A DNA stretch of 64,000 nt from Anopheles merus (lineage: Eukaryota; Arthropoda; Insecta; Diptera; Culicidae), in NCBI RefSeq assembly GCF_017562075.2, contig NC_054083.1, forward strand, positions 19,279,428 to 19,343,427, given 5' to 3'. Positions 25,234-37,011 of the stretch are shown here, one piece after another. Position 1 is the stretch's first letter, and each line of letters starts with the position of its first letter. The notes beneath the pieces are model-generated. The model ran no database searches. It saw only the letters and a list, made by a program, of their open reading frames with translations, and was not told the origin of the DNA. Made by a program: the position numbers and the translations under genes.

Positions 25234-26315
25234 ATGTTCAATCGACTACGAATGCGAAAGGAAAAGCCTTCGAAATCGGAGACAATCTCCACGACCAACA
25301 CCACCGTCATACAGGATGCAGCGAAGGATAACAAGAAGTTAATCCTAGACAATAGCCGCTGGGAGGCAAGTTTGTGGTTTCTGTTGGGTAGAAAGTAATT
25401 TAAAAAAATGGAACTCTACATTTTATTAGAGTTTCAATGAAAGTAACATAATCTTAATTTGGCTTTCCGTGTGACAAAACATATTTTTCTTGCCATTCGG
25501 CAATTAAACATGCTATTAAACAAAAGAATCATTGTCTTTATGTTTACAGAGACGCCTCCAGAAGGAACTGATGTCTTTAATAAAGGAACCCCCACCAGGA
25601 GTGTCAGTGGACGAAGAAAGCGTTAGTCAAAACCTTACTCAGTAAGTATTGTGCCCCTGCGGTGTTTGTTGTGTTTGTTATCAAAAATGTATTTCAACAT
25701 AACCTGTTATGTTTGTGCGTCTTTAGATGGATAATAAACATTGATGGTGTGGAAGGAACACTGTACGAGGGTGAACACTTTCAGTTGTTATTCAAATTCA
25801 ACAATAAGTATCCGTTCGATTCGCCGGAGGTAACGTACCTGCACTGTCATCACTTAAAAAAAACATATGCGTTAAACTTTGCTAATTTTTCATTTTAGGT
25901 TACGTTTATAGGCTCAAATATTCCTATCCATCCTCATGTCTACTCGAACGGACACATATGTCTGTCGATCCTAACGGATGATTGGTAAGCTAAGAGGCGC
26001 CGGATGGTTGGAGCATTAATTACATGTTCGATGTTTGATCTTTTGTTTCACCCCTTATTCTAACTACTCGCAGGTCACCAGCGTTGTCAGTACAATCAGT
26101 GTGTCTTAGTATATCGTCAATGTTGAGCAGCTGTCGAGAGAAGCGACGGCCACCGGACAACGGTATTTATGTGAAGACGTGTAACAAAAATCCGAAGAAA
26201 ACCAAATGGTGGTACCATGGTATGTGAGGCAACTTGATTGAAGTGAAATTTTGATCCCATATTATTAGTTAATGTTCTATTCTATTTTTCATTTTTTGCA
26301 GACGATTCCGTGTAG
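25234..26315 (+). CDS. UBE2W: Ubiquitin-conjugating enzyme E2 W (UBE2W), six exons, 190 aa
   Basis: Exons: 25234-25365, 25550-25641, 25727-25829, 25899-25984, 26074-26219, 26302-26315. UBE2W accepts ubiquitin from E1 on its active-site cysteine and attaches it to the N-terminal amino group of substrates. The UBC fold starts at residue 45 (RLQKELMSL), followed by YEGEHFQLLFKF and YPFDSPE, the catalytic loop HPHVYSNGHICLSIL with Cys130, then SPALSVQSVCLSI and the family-specific end TKWWYHDDSV. The usual E2 HPN triplet is HPH here, which is the UBE2W signature. The first 44 residues (MFNRLRMRKEK...) are a basic, polar extension absent from the short human form, so an alternative first exon is likely. 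Intron 1 is a GC-AG intron (GAG|GCAAGT at 25366); all the others are GT-AG. The start ATG has an ideal insect context (CAAAATG) and sits five bases after a 3' splice site. Confidence 0.95.
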
Positions 26316-28086
<1,771 letters not shown>

Positions 28087-28727
28087 ATGATTGACAGGAA
28101 CTTGTGCCAGAGATGGTGTGCATGCGTTTTCATTTTCGTTGTCTAGTGTGTCCGCGCGAATGTATGTATGTTGCTGTGTATGTATGTATGTGGGAAAGTG
28201 CCATGCCATGAGGCACGAGAGTAGAGCGAGCGAAAAGGTTTACTTTCAGGCCGTACCACGATCTCCGTCTGGTTCTGGTTTAAAACGTATTGACGAGCAA
28301 GCAAGCAATTCAAACTAGTAGAAAATTTGAAAGGAAAATATTTGAAATTAATTATACCGTGAACATGAAACGTTTTCACTCACAAATTCCACACCCGTTT
28401 ACAGCAAGTTAAACAAACAGTGTAAACACCGGGAAGATACAAAGTTATTTCTCAAACGCGAGTTAATTAATGTTCTGCGCAGTCCCCGCCGCAACGCATG
28501 TGGTACTAATAAAAAAAAAAAACAGTGAGCAAATCGATAAGCTGTGTAATTTAAATTTCTGTCCCCATTTTGAAAAGAAGAAGGAAAGTATTATTATTGG
28601 AAACAGAAAATGTTTTGATAAACCAATTTTTACGTTTTTTGATTGTTTTTTGTTGCTTTTATTGTAGTGGTGGGAGTTTGAGTTTGAGTTGATTTCGGAT
28701 CCGATTCCGGAATCGAAATAGCTACCG
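28087..28727. other. Intergenic DNA between UBE2W and the repeat cluster
   Basis: Contains a short TGTATGTATG run (28158-28190) and an A12 tract at 28509. It ends in GATTTCGGATCCGATTCCGGAATC (28691-28714), related to the 12-bp minisatellite at 30855-30990. Confidence 0.4.
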
Positions 28728-29292
28728 CCCTAAAAGCCAGAATAGCTTAAGTAGCTCATTTTGGCACGCTAAAGATCGCTGCTCTAATTCGCCTTTTGCA
28801 GTAGTTAAACAGCATCAAAGTTCTAGGTGGGTCTTTCAAACAGCGCTTAAGCAGCTTCCTTATGCTACGGTCAACTTTAAAAGCTCTGGAATTTCATATA
28901 ATTTTACATAGTATACTGATAAACCACAATCACTTCACTCAATAATAATTCTTCATTTAACTTATCTAACTTGTGCAGTAGCAATGAGATGTTTGAGGGC
29001 GCCAGCCTTTGACACTTTGACAAGAGCCATCTCGTACCGATGTCATGCATTAAAAAGCTATAAAGTTCCACCAAGTTCGGTACGCTCTCTTAACGAGCCT
29101 TCAAGTTCCATCATGAACCCTACACATAGTGCTAATCAGCCGCAAAGTTCCAAAAAGTACCGCGTGCTTGTTAAAAAGCGCCATAGTTCCGCAAAGTACT
29201 TCTTATCTCTTAATCAGCCACAAAGTACGATATCGGAACGTTTTTTCGTTAAACAGCCTCAAATCAGCTATAGAGCGAGCTGGCTATTTGGG
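28728..29292 (+). mobile_element. Inverted-repeat element, copy 1 (565 bp, shortened)
   Basis: Starts CCCTAAAAGCCAGAATAGC and ends GCTGGCTATTTGGG, so its ends are imperfect inverted repeats of the unit seen intact at 29313. Compared with copies 2 and 3 it lacks about 100 bp, mostly in the middle, and its left end has diverged. It also carries the internal approximately 40-bp degenerate repeat (29047-29275). No transposase is encoded. Confidence 0.75.
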
Positions 29293-29312
29293 CGGAATCA
29301 GAATCGACCTGG

Positions 29313-29978
29313 CCCAAATAGCCAGAACTGCTTAAGCAGCTCATTTTGGCACGCTAAAGATCGCTGCTCTAATTCGCCTTTTGCAGTAGATAAACAGCAT
29401 CAAAGTTCTATGTGGGTCTTTCAAACAGCGCCTAAGCAGCTTCCTTATGCCCCGATGCCAGGGATTATTTTTCTTTGTGTTTTATTTTCAAGCAAGCGTC
29501 ATCGATGAAATAAACAACAAGATTTGTTTTTCTTTAAACACATATGTATATTTTTAAATCCTTTGTATTGATGAATTACACAAAATTTTAGACAATTTAC
29601 TGATAATTCACAATCACTTCACTTAATATTCATTCTTCAATTAACGAATCTAACTTGTGCAGCAGCAATGAGATTATTGCCGGTGTCCGTCTTTGACACT
29701 TTGACAAGAGCCATCTCGTACCGATGTCATGCATTAAAAAGCTATAAAGTTCCACCAAGTTCGGTACCCTTTCTCAACAAGCCTTCAAGTTCCATCATGA
29801 ACCCTACACATAGTGCTAATCAGCCGCAAAGTTCCAAAGAGTACCATGTGCCTGTTAAAAAGCTCCATAGTTCCGCAAAGTACCGTCTATCTCTTAAACA
29901 GCCACAAAGTACGACATCGGAACGATTTTTCGTTAAACAGCCCTAAATCAGCTATAAAGTACGAGCTGGCTATTTGGG
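29313..29978 (+). mobile_element. Inverted-repeat element, copy 2 (666 bp)
   Basis: Bounded by CCCAAATAGCCAG at the left and CTGGCTATTTGGG at the right, a 13-bp perfect terminal inverted repeat. It is internally non-coding. The right third is made of five to six degenerate repeats of about 40 bp, each with an AGCC-x-CAAAGTTCC core (cores near 29747, 29786, 29828, 29869 and 29905). The layout is that of a MITE-like, non-autonomous element. No obvious target-site duplication is visible at either edge. Confidence 0.8.
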
Positions 29979-30160
29979 GGGAATCGCAATTTGTTCCGGT
30001 AACAGAATCAGAATTGACTCCAGAATTTGAATGAGCTCCGGAATGCGTTCTTGAATTGAGATAAAAAGTCAAAAGCGAAATCTGTCCGAGAATCTCCATG
30101 AAATGGATCGTTAGCAATTGATTTTTTGCGGCTATCAATACGTAGCATCATGGGATCCAA
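29979..30160. other. 182-bp loop between oppositely oriented element copies
   Basis: Separates copies 2 and 3. It contains GAATC/CCAGAA/CTCCGGAAT words related to the GATTCCGGA minisatellite outside the cluster. No gene. Confidence 0.6.
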
Positions 30161-30827
30161 CCCAAATAGCCAGCTCGTACTTTATAGCTGATTTAGGGCT
30201 GTTTAACGAAAAATCGTTCCGATGTCGTACTTTGTGGCTGATTAAGAGATAGACGGTACTTTGCGGAACTATGGAGCTTTTTAACAGCCACATGGTACTC
30301 TTTGGAACTTTGCGGCTGATTAGCACTATGTGTAGGGTTCATGATGGAACTTGAAGGCTTGTTAAGAAAGGGTACTGAACTTGGTGGAACTTTATAGCTT
30401 TTTAATGCATGACATCGGTTCAAGGTGGCTCTTGTCAAAGTGTCAAAGACGGACGCCGGCAATAATCTCATTGCTGCTGCTTAGAAGTTAGATTCGTTAA
30501 TTGAAGAATGAATATTGAGTGAAGTGATTGTGAATTATCAGTAAATTGTGTAAAATTTTGTGTAATTCATCAATACAAAAGATTTAAAAATACACATATG
30601 TGTTTAAACGAAACAAATCTCTTTGTTTATTTCATCGATGACGCTTGCTTGAAAATAAAACACAAAGAAAAATAATCCCTGGCATCGTGGCATAAGGAAG
30701 CTGCTTAGGCGCTGTTTGAAAGACCCACATAGAACTTTGATGCTGTTTATCTACTGCAAAAGGCGAATTAGAGCAGCGATCTTTAGCGTGCCAAAATGAG
30801 CTGCTTAAGCAATTCTGGCTATTTGGG
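30161..30827 (-). mobile_element. Inverted-repeat element, copy 3 (667 bp, opposite orientation)
   Basis: The reverse complement matches copy 2 almost base for base over its full length, with the same 13-bp ends. The 92-codon open frame at 30193-30471 is the mirror image of the one at 29668-29946, with a few substitutions. Copies 2 and 3 therefore form a 666-bp stem hairpin with a 182-bp loop. Confidence 0.8.
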
Positions 30828-30854
30828 AAACATCCCTTCTTATGGAGATGCTGA

Positions 30855-30990
30855 AACCGATTCCGATTTCGAAGTCGATTCTGATTTTGGAGTCAATTTC
30901 AATTCCGGAGCCAATTCTGGAGCTGATTCCGATCCTGGAACCAATTCCGGAGCCGATTCCGGAAACTGATTCCAGGCCTACTATCCGGAA
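30855..30990. repeat. Degenerate 12-bp minisatellite (GATTCCGGAGCC)n
   Basis: About eleven imperfect tandem units with consensus GATTCCGGAGCC or close variants (GATTCTGATTTT, AATTCTGGAGCT and similar). It lies just outside element copy 3. Traces of the same word lie left of copy 1 (28691-28714) and near 45025-45075. Confidence 0.8.
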
Positions 30991-30995
30991 TCGGA

Positions 30996-31877
30996 ACCAG
31001 ATAGCATGGGAATATTTTTTTAAATAGGATTTTCCCATTCTACATTTTAATTGACCATCCTGTTACTGTTTCTAACGTAAACAAATAGTTATATAGCCAA
31101 TTAATCTGCAGGCTCCGTTCATGTAGACTACCGTTAGGATTGTGTCGTCTGGAGTGTTTGGTGAATAATGACGTAGCTGAAAGCAATGTATATTCATACA
31201 ACGTGTAAGATTTTGCGATAATTACAAAAAAGAATTATCCGTATTAAATAATTCTAGATAAAAATGCATTATAACGATAAAAGATTTCGAGAGAAACGAA
31301 AGAAAATCATATTGCAAACAAAACAACGGTGATTTTAAAATTGAGGTTTGAAAACTGCTACCTGGGAAATTCAATTTCGAGGGGACAATTGCCGTTCTGC
31401 TCAGAACCTCATTTTTTTAATCATATTTTTCATTTAAAGTCTAGAGCAAATTCTCCTTAAAATTAAACAAACCCCCGTTTTAGGACGATAGTTTCGTATT
31501 TTTTAATTTAGAACTGATGCGAGCAATATTTCCATCTTTCTCGGTTCGTTCTCGTTGCCAGAAGTTGTGTGTGTGTGTGTCTGGACCGCTTAGCATTGCA
31601 CTAATACTACCTTACCTTACTGTCAAACTCGACCGCGAAGAAGAACAGTTTGCTTCCCCTTGTGAAGAAGACGGCACATCATTTTCAGAGCGCGAGTCTT
31701 GTCCGGTTCGGTTGCGTTCGTCTCTTTGCCAATACGCGACGCTTGTAGTGTGCCGTACATTTCCTGAAGTTAATTGTTGGCTGGCAGCATCTGGACCGCG
31801 TCGTTAACGTACCCAAACGTGTGAAAAGTCTCAAGTGTAGTGCAAGCGAACAGAACCAACACCGCGCGCGTAACACC
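30996..31877 (+). promoter_or_regulatory. Upstream region, promoter and 5' UTR of spermine synthase
   Basis: AT-rich until about 31500, then GC-richer with a short GT run (31568-31581) leading to the start codon at 31878. A GT-rich leader and several TCA(G/T)T-like initiators are present, but no single start site stands out. No other gene. Confidence 0.35.
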
Positions 31878-34800
31878 ATGTCGGCCAATTCGATTTTGCT
31901 CGATTTTTCACTCGACCCCGCCCGTATCATCGACGAGGTGTCGCGCAAGGACATCGTGCGGGTGTGCAAGGAGGGGCTGGAGAAGTATCTGGCCGGGCTG
32001 AAGATTTCCTACGACATGCTGACGACCGATGGGTATCTGTGCATTCTGAGCGAAACCGGCACCGGAACCATCGTGACCATTCGCTTCTTCGAGCAGGGCC
32101 TGATAACGATCAACGTCGAGTACTACCGGAAGGATGGCGATGAGGCGAAGATATCCTTTGAAGTATGCGTTTGGGTGGATTTGGGTGGATGAACTGTGCA
32201 AGGGTCCTGGTTTTTCGCAACCACTGTCTCGCTCCCCTGTCTCGTTCTGCCAAAAAAGGGAGGGAAAAGATTTTGCGTGAAAAAAAGGGTCACAAAGTGT
32301 TATGCAGCTCCTTGCCCGGGGGTTTGGTGTCTTTTTTTTGGTTCTATTCGTTCATCTATATTTATTACTGCAGACTGCCGATGCCCTGTGTGTGTATGCG
32401 TGTGCGCGTGTGTGTATGGCTGGCAGCGAACCATGTGCCCAGCCATAGCACATGCTCTCTTTTTTTGTGGTGCAAAAGCAGTGAAGTTTCATAGGCAAAA
32501 ATTTCCGCATTGAACAATGTTCTCCCCGGCGTGGTGGAAAAATCGATACAAGCAAAGGATGTATGGTGCTTGACGCACACGCACAGTCTCGTTTGTTTAG
32601 CACACAACCACAGAGGCAAGGTCATTTCACGAGGCTCAAGATGAAAAGCCGGCTGTGTTTTTGCATGTGTGTGCGTGTGTGTGGGTTAAGGAGAGCAAAA
32701 CCGCGCCGTTTGTTTTGACAGCACCACTGACATGTGCTCGGTGCCTGTACAGTGGGGGCCGTAACTATAGGTGCACTATATCATATACTCGTAAACAATT
32801 GATTAAAAATGGGTTAATTTTTTTTTTGTTTTACTTGGACTTTTGCTATTATCTGTATGGACTTGGACTGCAATGCTATTATCTGTATGTAAATTATCCA
32901 AATACGTTTATCGCAAGCAATTGCCATTTTTGTTGTGATTAAATTATCCATTGAGGTTCCGATGATTTTGCTGTATTATCTTTTTTTCTTGTTGAAGCAG
33001 TAAATACTAAGAACATTATTTTTGAAAAGAAGTTTTTATCTTTAAATATTCTCTAACATAAATCGGGGTTTCAATTCAATTCAGGTCCCTTACAGAGCAT
33101 CAGGAGCGCTTATAAAGGTTTACCTAGCTTCACAAATTTTGTCAAAAGGTTTCTTGCAGATTTCCTCCAGATTTTTAGCTTAAACTCCCAATAATTGAAA
33201 CTCTTTTGCAAGTGATAATAGATTGTACTGCGTTACTCGCTACGTGCTAAATGCCAAACCACTATTTACGCATCTTTTTGGCACACTAACATTAATTCTA
33301 CATTTGATGGGAACGATGCCAGCAACTTGTTGCTTCGTGCAAAACGACCCATTTTTTACCATTTTTATCAAGGGTTTAAGGGTAACCATTAAACAGCAGC
33401 TAAAACAAAATCATATATACTAATATTTTAAAGAAACCAACGTATCTGAAGTATTGATCCGCGGAATTATTCGCATTTGGGAAATTAGATCCAATTGGCT
33501 TTCATTCGGTAGCTCCATTTAGCAGGTTTATTTTATTAAACACCTCTTTCGTATCATTGTAACTCACACGTTGCGTCCCCTATTTAGTCTAAATATACAC
33601 TATTTGGCTCACTATTTTCCTGCACAAACATACGCACCCACGGTTTTGGTTTTTGCTCGTATACAGTCGTTTTGTGTGTCTTTCCGTAGAACATGAAAAT
33701 GCTAGAAAACGGTTTGCGCATCAGGCTGGAGGCAAAACGCTCCAAGCACCTTCCACCGATAAAACGGGGCAGTAGCGTTGATGTTTACCTAACAAGCTCA
33801 GGTCAGCCATAGCTTGCATTTACACTCGATTTTTACTACTCATTAACTCATTCACTGAACATTGCACAATCCTGTTTGTTTAGTTTCCACTATCCTTCTA
33901 TTTACTCCACCACCACTTCTCTCGTTACTTAGCTACTGTTCTAGCTATTTGCAGCAAACGTTTCTCTTCTTTCCCACTACTCTGCCACTACCCACTTTTT
34001 GTCATGTGTTTTGTATAGTTTCCTTCTCGTTTGCGTTTGATTATGGGTTTACATGAGTTTTGATATGTTTGGTTTCTGTTTGTTTGTTGATCTGTTTCCC
34101 TTTTTTGCTAGTTTGTTTTACTCACAGTCCCTTTTCCAAGTGGAACTTTAATACTATATGTTCCGTTGGTGTGTTTGTGTGTATTACCACTTAATCCTTA
34201 AACTCGTTGAATTTTCTCTCTTCTTATTAATATTCTGTTAGTTTTATACACACTTGTTTTTACTTGTTTCAATCGAATGCTTTCTATTGAATTTATTACA
34301 TTTTTATGAACACTAGCTAGAATTAGGCAAACTACAAGTTTCACATTACAACATTCATACTTTCCATCCTCGGAACCCCGTTTGGAGCAATCATTAACGT
34401 TTTATTTGTACACGTATAACATTGTATGGAAAGATAATATCGACCATTAGTGCAACATGTCATTTGCTGGTTAAATAGTTTTTATTTGAATTTATTTCTT
34501 GTGTTACAATTATTGGAATCAGTTTTACAAGTTTTAAGCAATTACTATTGGATCGATCTGTTTGGTTATGGTTTTCTACAAAAATGTGTGGATTTCTAAA
34601 ATCCTTGATTACAGGGATCATTACTGTTCCCGAGGTGTTTTGCGTTTTTCGTTGATTGAATGATTGAAACGTAAAATTCTTCCTTGATAACATGCCAATT
34701 TCATTTTAACGTTTTCGTTTGACGTTAAAGGACGAGAAAAAAAGCTAAGAGCAAATATTTTTCAAAGCTGTATTGGATGCTTTATACATCTTCGCTTTAT

Positions 34801-37011
34801 CGCCCCAATTGGTACCTTGTTTCGGATAAAACGTTTCCTTCTAAAACCAAAATTGTACGAAATCTTTTTTCCCGTGGTGCTTTAATCTTTCGCTTGTATT
34901 TCCCCAGTCCTTATGAACCGAGATACGTTCTGCCGGAGTGAACATTTTCTGCCGCCTATCTAATACAACTAAATGAATTTGTGTGCCTCTTTAATACAAA
35001 CTGTTTTAATAGATTTTTGTTCCTTTCCTTCTCGTTTCTTTTCATTTCCGCCCTTTCGTTTTTCGATACTGAAACTGGACATTTTTATCCATTCTCCGGA
35101 CGTTAATAATCACCATTTCGCATCACCAAATCTCACAACCCAAAACCATCTCATCACCATCTTCACAACCACCACTTCCACACCAAAAATTCTCCATCGA
35201 AGCAAATACGAGAGCTCGAGAACAATTTGGTGCAAAAACTAAAATTCAACCATGGCCAATCGCTACCACCGCTCCAACGGGGTCCCTTAACCCGTTATTT
35301 CCCGACCGCAGGTAAGACATGCGATCATCGTAGTGATGGCAACTCTTAACATGATAAGCTTCCATAACTATTGTCTGTGTTTGTTCGTAATCTGTGTGTG
35401 TTTTATGCCTTTTTTTCTAAACGGTGTCCACCAACAAAGCCTGTACTTCATGTTATTGTGGTTTTGTATGATTAGCTTTGTCTTGTATTTGTTATTACGT
35501 GCCTTTTTCTGTAAAGATGTAATTTCTTTGCACATTTTCCTAAAACATAGTGAAAAACGATTGTTTCATTATATTTACCTATTGCTTCAACTTTACATAT
35601 ATGTTACTCTGGTTGTTATTTTACATTGTACATTTCATTTTGTTCTATTAACATTAATTTGTTATAATTTATTATTTAGTAGGAATATTGCCTTTCTATG
35701 TTATGACGTTCTATTCAAATAAATGAAGATAAATACTTTACTGGAATGTTTATCTACTACGTAGTATCAAAAGCTTCCATCTAAATAATAGTAAAGATTA
35801 TTTCGTCGAAATGAAACACAAACAAAGTGTAATTATTTTGTATATACGCTTTTCCTCGTTTTCCATACCCTTGTTCTCATTAAATGTTCTCCAAGGAAAG
35901 TAAATCACGCTTTTACTATTTTTCCAAAAAATGGTGCTTCAATACTCCCATTGAAATATGCAGTGAAATAAACTGTCATTCGCAAAATGTATCTACTTCG
36001 TGCAATATTCTAATCTGGGGACTGATTTTATTTCACAGACGAGCGTGTCATCGAGTACGATATCGACCGCGTGCTGTTCGACAAACGGTCCGAATTCCAG
36101 AAGATTCAGATCGTACACTCGCGAAGCCTCGGCAACATGCTGGTGCTGGATGAATTGCAAAGTATGTATGAAACGGTGCCCCTTTTACCATGTTTTCGTA
36201 GATAATAAATAGATACTTTTGAATGATGAGAGCAGTCGAAATCGCAAACCGCAAACCAGACCGATTGCATTAGAGTGAATGTCAAGGTTTTGATGATTGT
36301 TGTGCGTCACGATTTTTATCTTCGTCAGATATTGCCGAGGCGGATCTTATCTACACGGAGACGCTGATGTGCCGTGGTAAGGAAGATTACGCCGGGAAGG
36401 AAATTTGCATTCTGGGCGGTGGCGACGGTGCCCTGCTGTACGAGCTGCTGAAGGAAGGGCCCAAGATGGTCGTAATGCTTGAGATCGACGAAATCGTCAT
36501 GCAGGCGTGCAACAAGTACATGAACACCATCTGTGGTGACGTGCTCGAGAAGCGTACGGACGACAACTATGAGATCATCGTCGGCGATTGCATGGTGTAC
36601 CTGAGGAAGTACATTAAGGAGGGGCGCAAGTTTGACTACGTGTTTGGCGATCTGACGGACATCCCGATCTCGGACACTCCTACTGGTGAGATATGGGATT
36701 TCATACGCACGATCCTGGAATCGTCCTTCCAGGTGCTGAAGCCGGACGGAAAGTTTATGACACACGTGAGTGGGGCCTGTTCAGAGGGTGGTGATTGTTT
36801 TTTACGTTTACTTTATTAACATCCTCTCCCATCCTTACAGGGTAATGGTGTCAGCTGCCCGGAATCGCTCCGCATGTATGAGGATCAACTCGCCAAGCTA
36901 ACGCCAAAGGTGACGTACACAAAGAGCTCGGCGTTTGTGCCCTCGTTTATGGAGGAATGGGTGTTCTATCAGGTACAGCGTGAGGTCGCTAACGCCACCG
37001 AAAGCGTTTGA
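31878..37011 (+). CDS. Sms: Spermine synthase, five-exon transcript with alternative exon 2
   Basis: Exons: 31878-32162, then either 2a 33690-33801 or 2b 35203-35311, then 36039-36161, 36329-36765, 36841-37011. The product is 375 aa with 2a or 374 aa with 2b. It transfers an aminopropyl group from decarboxylated S-adenosylmethionine to spermidine. Residues 1-95 form the N-terminal dimerisation lobe typical of spermine synthase and absent from spermidine synthase. The aminopropyltransferase domain follows, with VIEYDID, the nucleotide loop ILGGGDGALLYELL (residues 201-214), the ribose-binding acidic motif LEID (224-227), GDC (259-261), and the catalytic aspartate in GDLTDIPIS (Asp281, matching human Asp276). 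The C-terminus WVFYQVQREV matches the family end. All splice sites are GT-AG. A poly(A) signal lies at 38110-38115. Confidence 0.95.
32163..33689 (+). other. Spermine synthase intron 1 (to exon 2a)
   Basis: No gene inside. T-rich runs and short GT repeats (32378-32415, 32666-32685). It ends in a strong pyrimidine tract and CCGTAG|AAC. Confidence 0.75.
33690..33801 (+). CDS. Sms: Spermine synthase exon 2a (alternative)
   Basis: 112 nt, entered in phase 0 and left in phase 1 (TCAG|GTCAGC). It encodes NMKMLENGLRIRLEA then KRSKHLPPIKRG then SSVDVYLTSS. It corresponds to the linker before the catalytic domain. At its end, where vertebrate spermine synthase has RYWPTAD, 2a reads VYLTSSD, so it is the divergent member of the pair. 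The 3' splice site is excellent. Confidence 0.85.
33802..35202 (+). other. Intron between the alternative exons 2a and 2b
   Basis: 1.4 kb, T-rich, without coding signals on either strand. Confidence 0.6.
35203..35311 (+). CDS. Sms: Spermine synthase exon 2b (alternative, closer to the vertebrate sequence)
   Basis: 109 nt, entered in phase 0 after ATCGAAG and left in phase 1 at CAG|GTAAGA. It encodes QIRELENNLVQKLKF, then NHGQSLPPLQRG, then PLTRYFPTA, and continues into DERVIEYD of exon 3. It lines up with exon 2a without gaps for 23 residues up to the shared LPP and shares LEN-x-L and RG. RYFPTAD matches RYWPTAD of vertebrate enzymes. The 5' splice site is strong; the 3' splice site is only moderate, and other in-frame AGs at 35214 and 35220 could serve instead. 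Confidence 0.8.
35312..36038 (+). other. Spermine synthase intron before exon 3
   Basis: AT-rich, with no gene. The 129-codon open frame at 35333-35722 is T-rich and hydrophobic by composition only. Confidence 0.6.

Noticed and set aside
29668..30471. Two near-identical 92-codon open frames in opposite directions
   Set aside because: They are the same internal repeat of the inverted-repeat element read from its two copies; no protein features.
32750..32780. CAGTGGGGGCCGTAACTATAGG, resembling the end of a Tc1/mariner-type element
   Set aside because: No matching inverted end was found downstream and no TA duplication could be shown.
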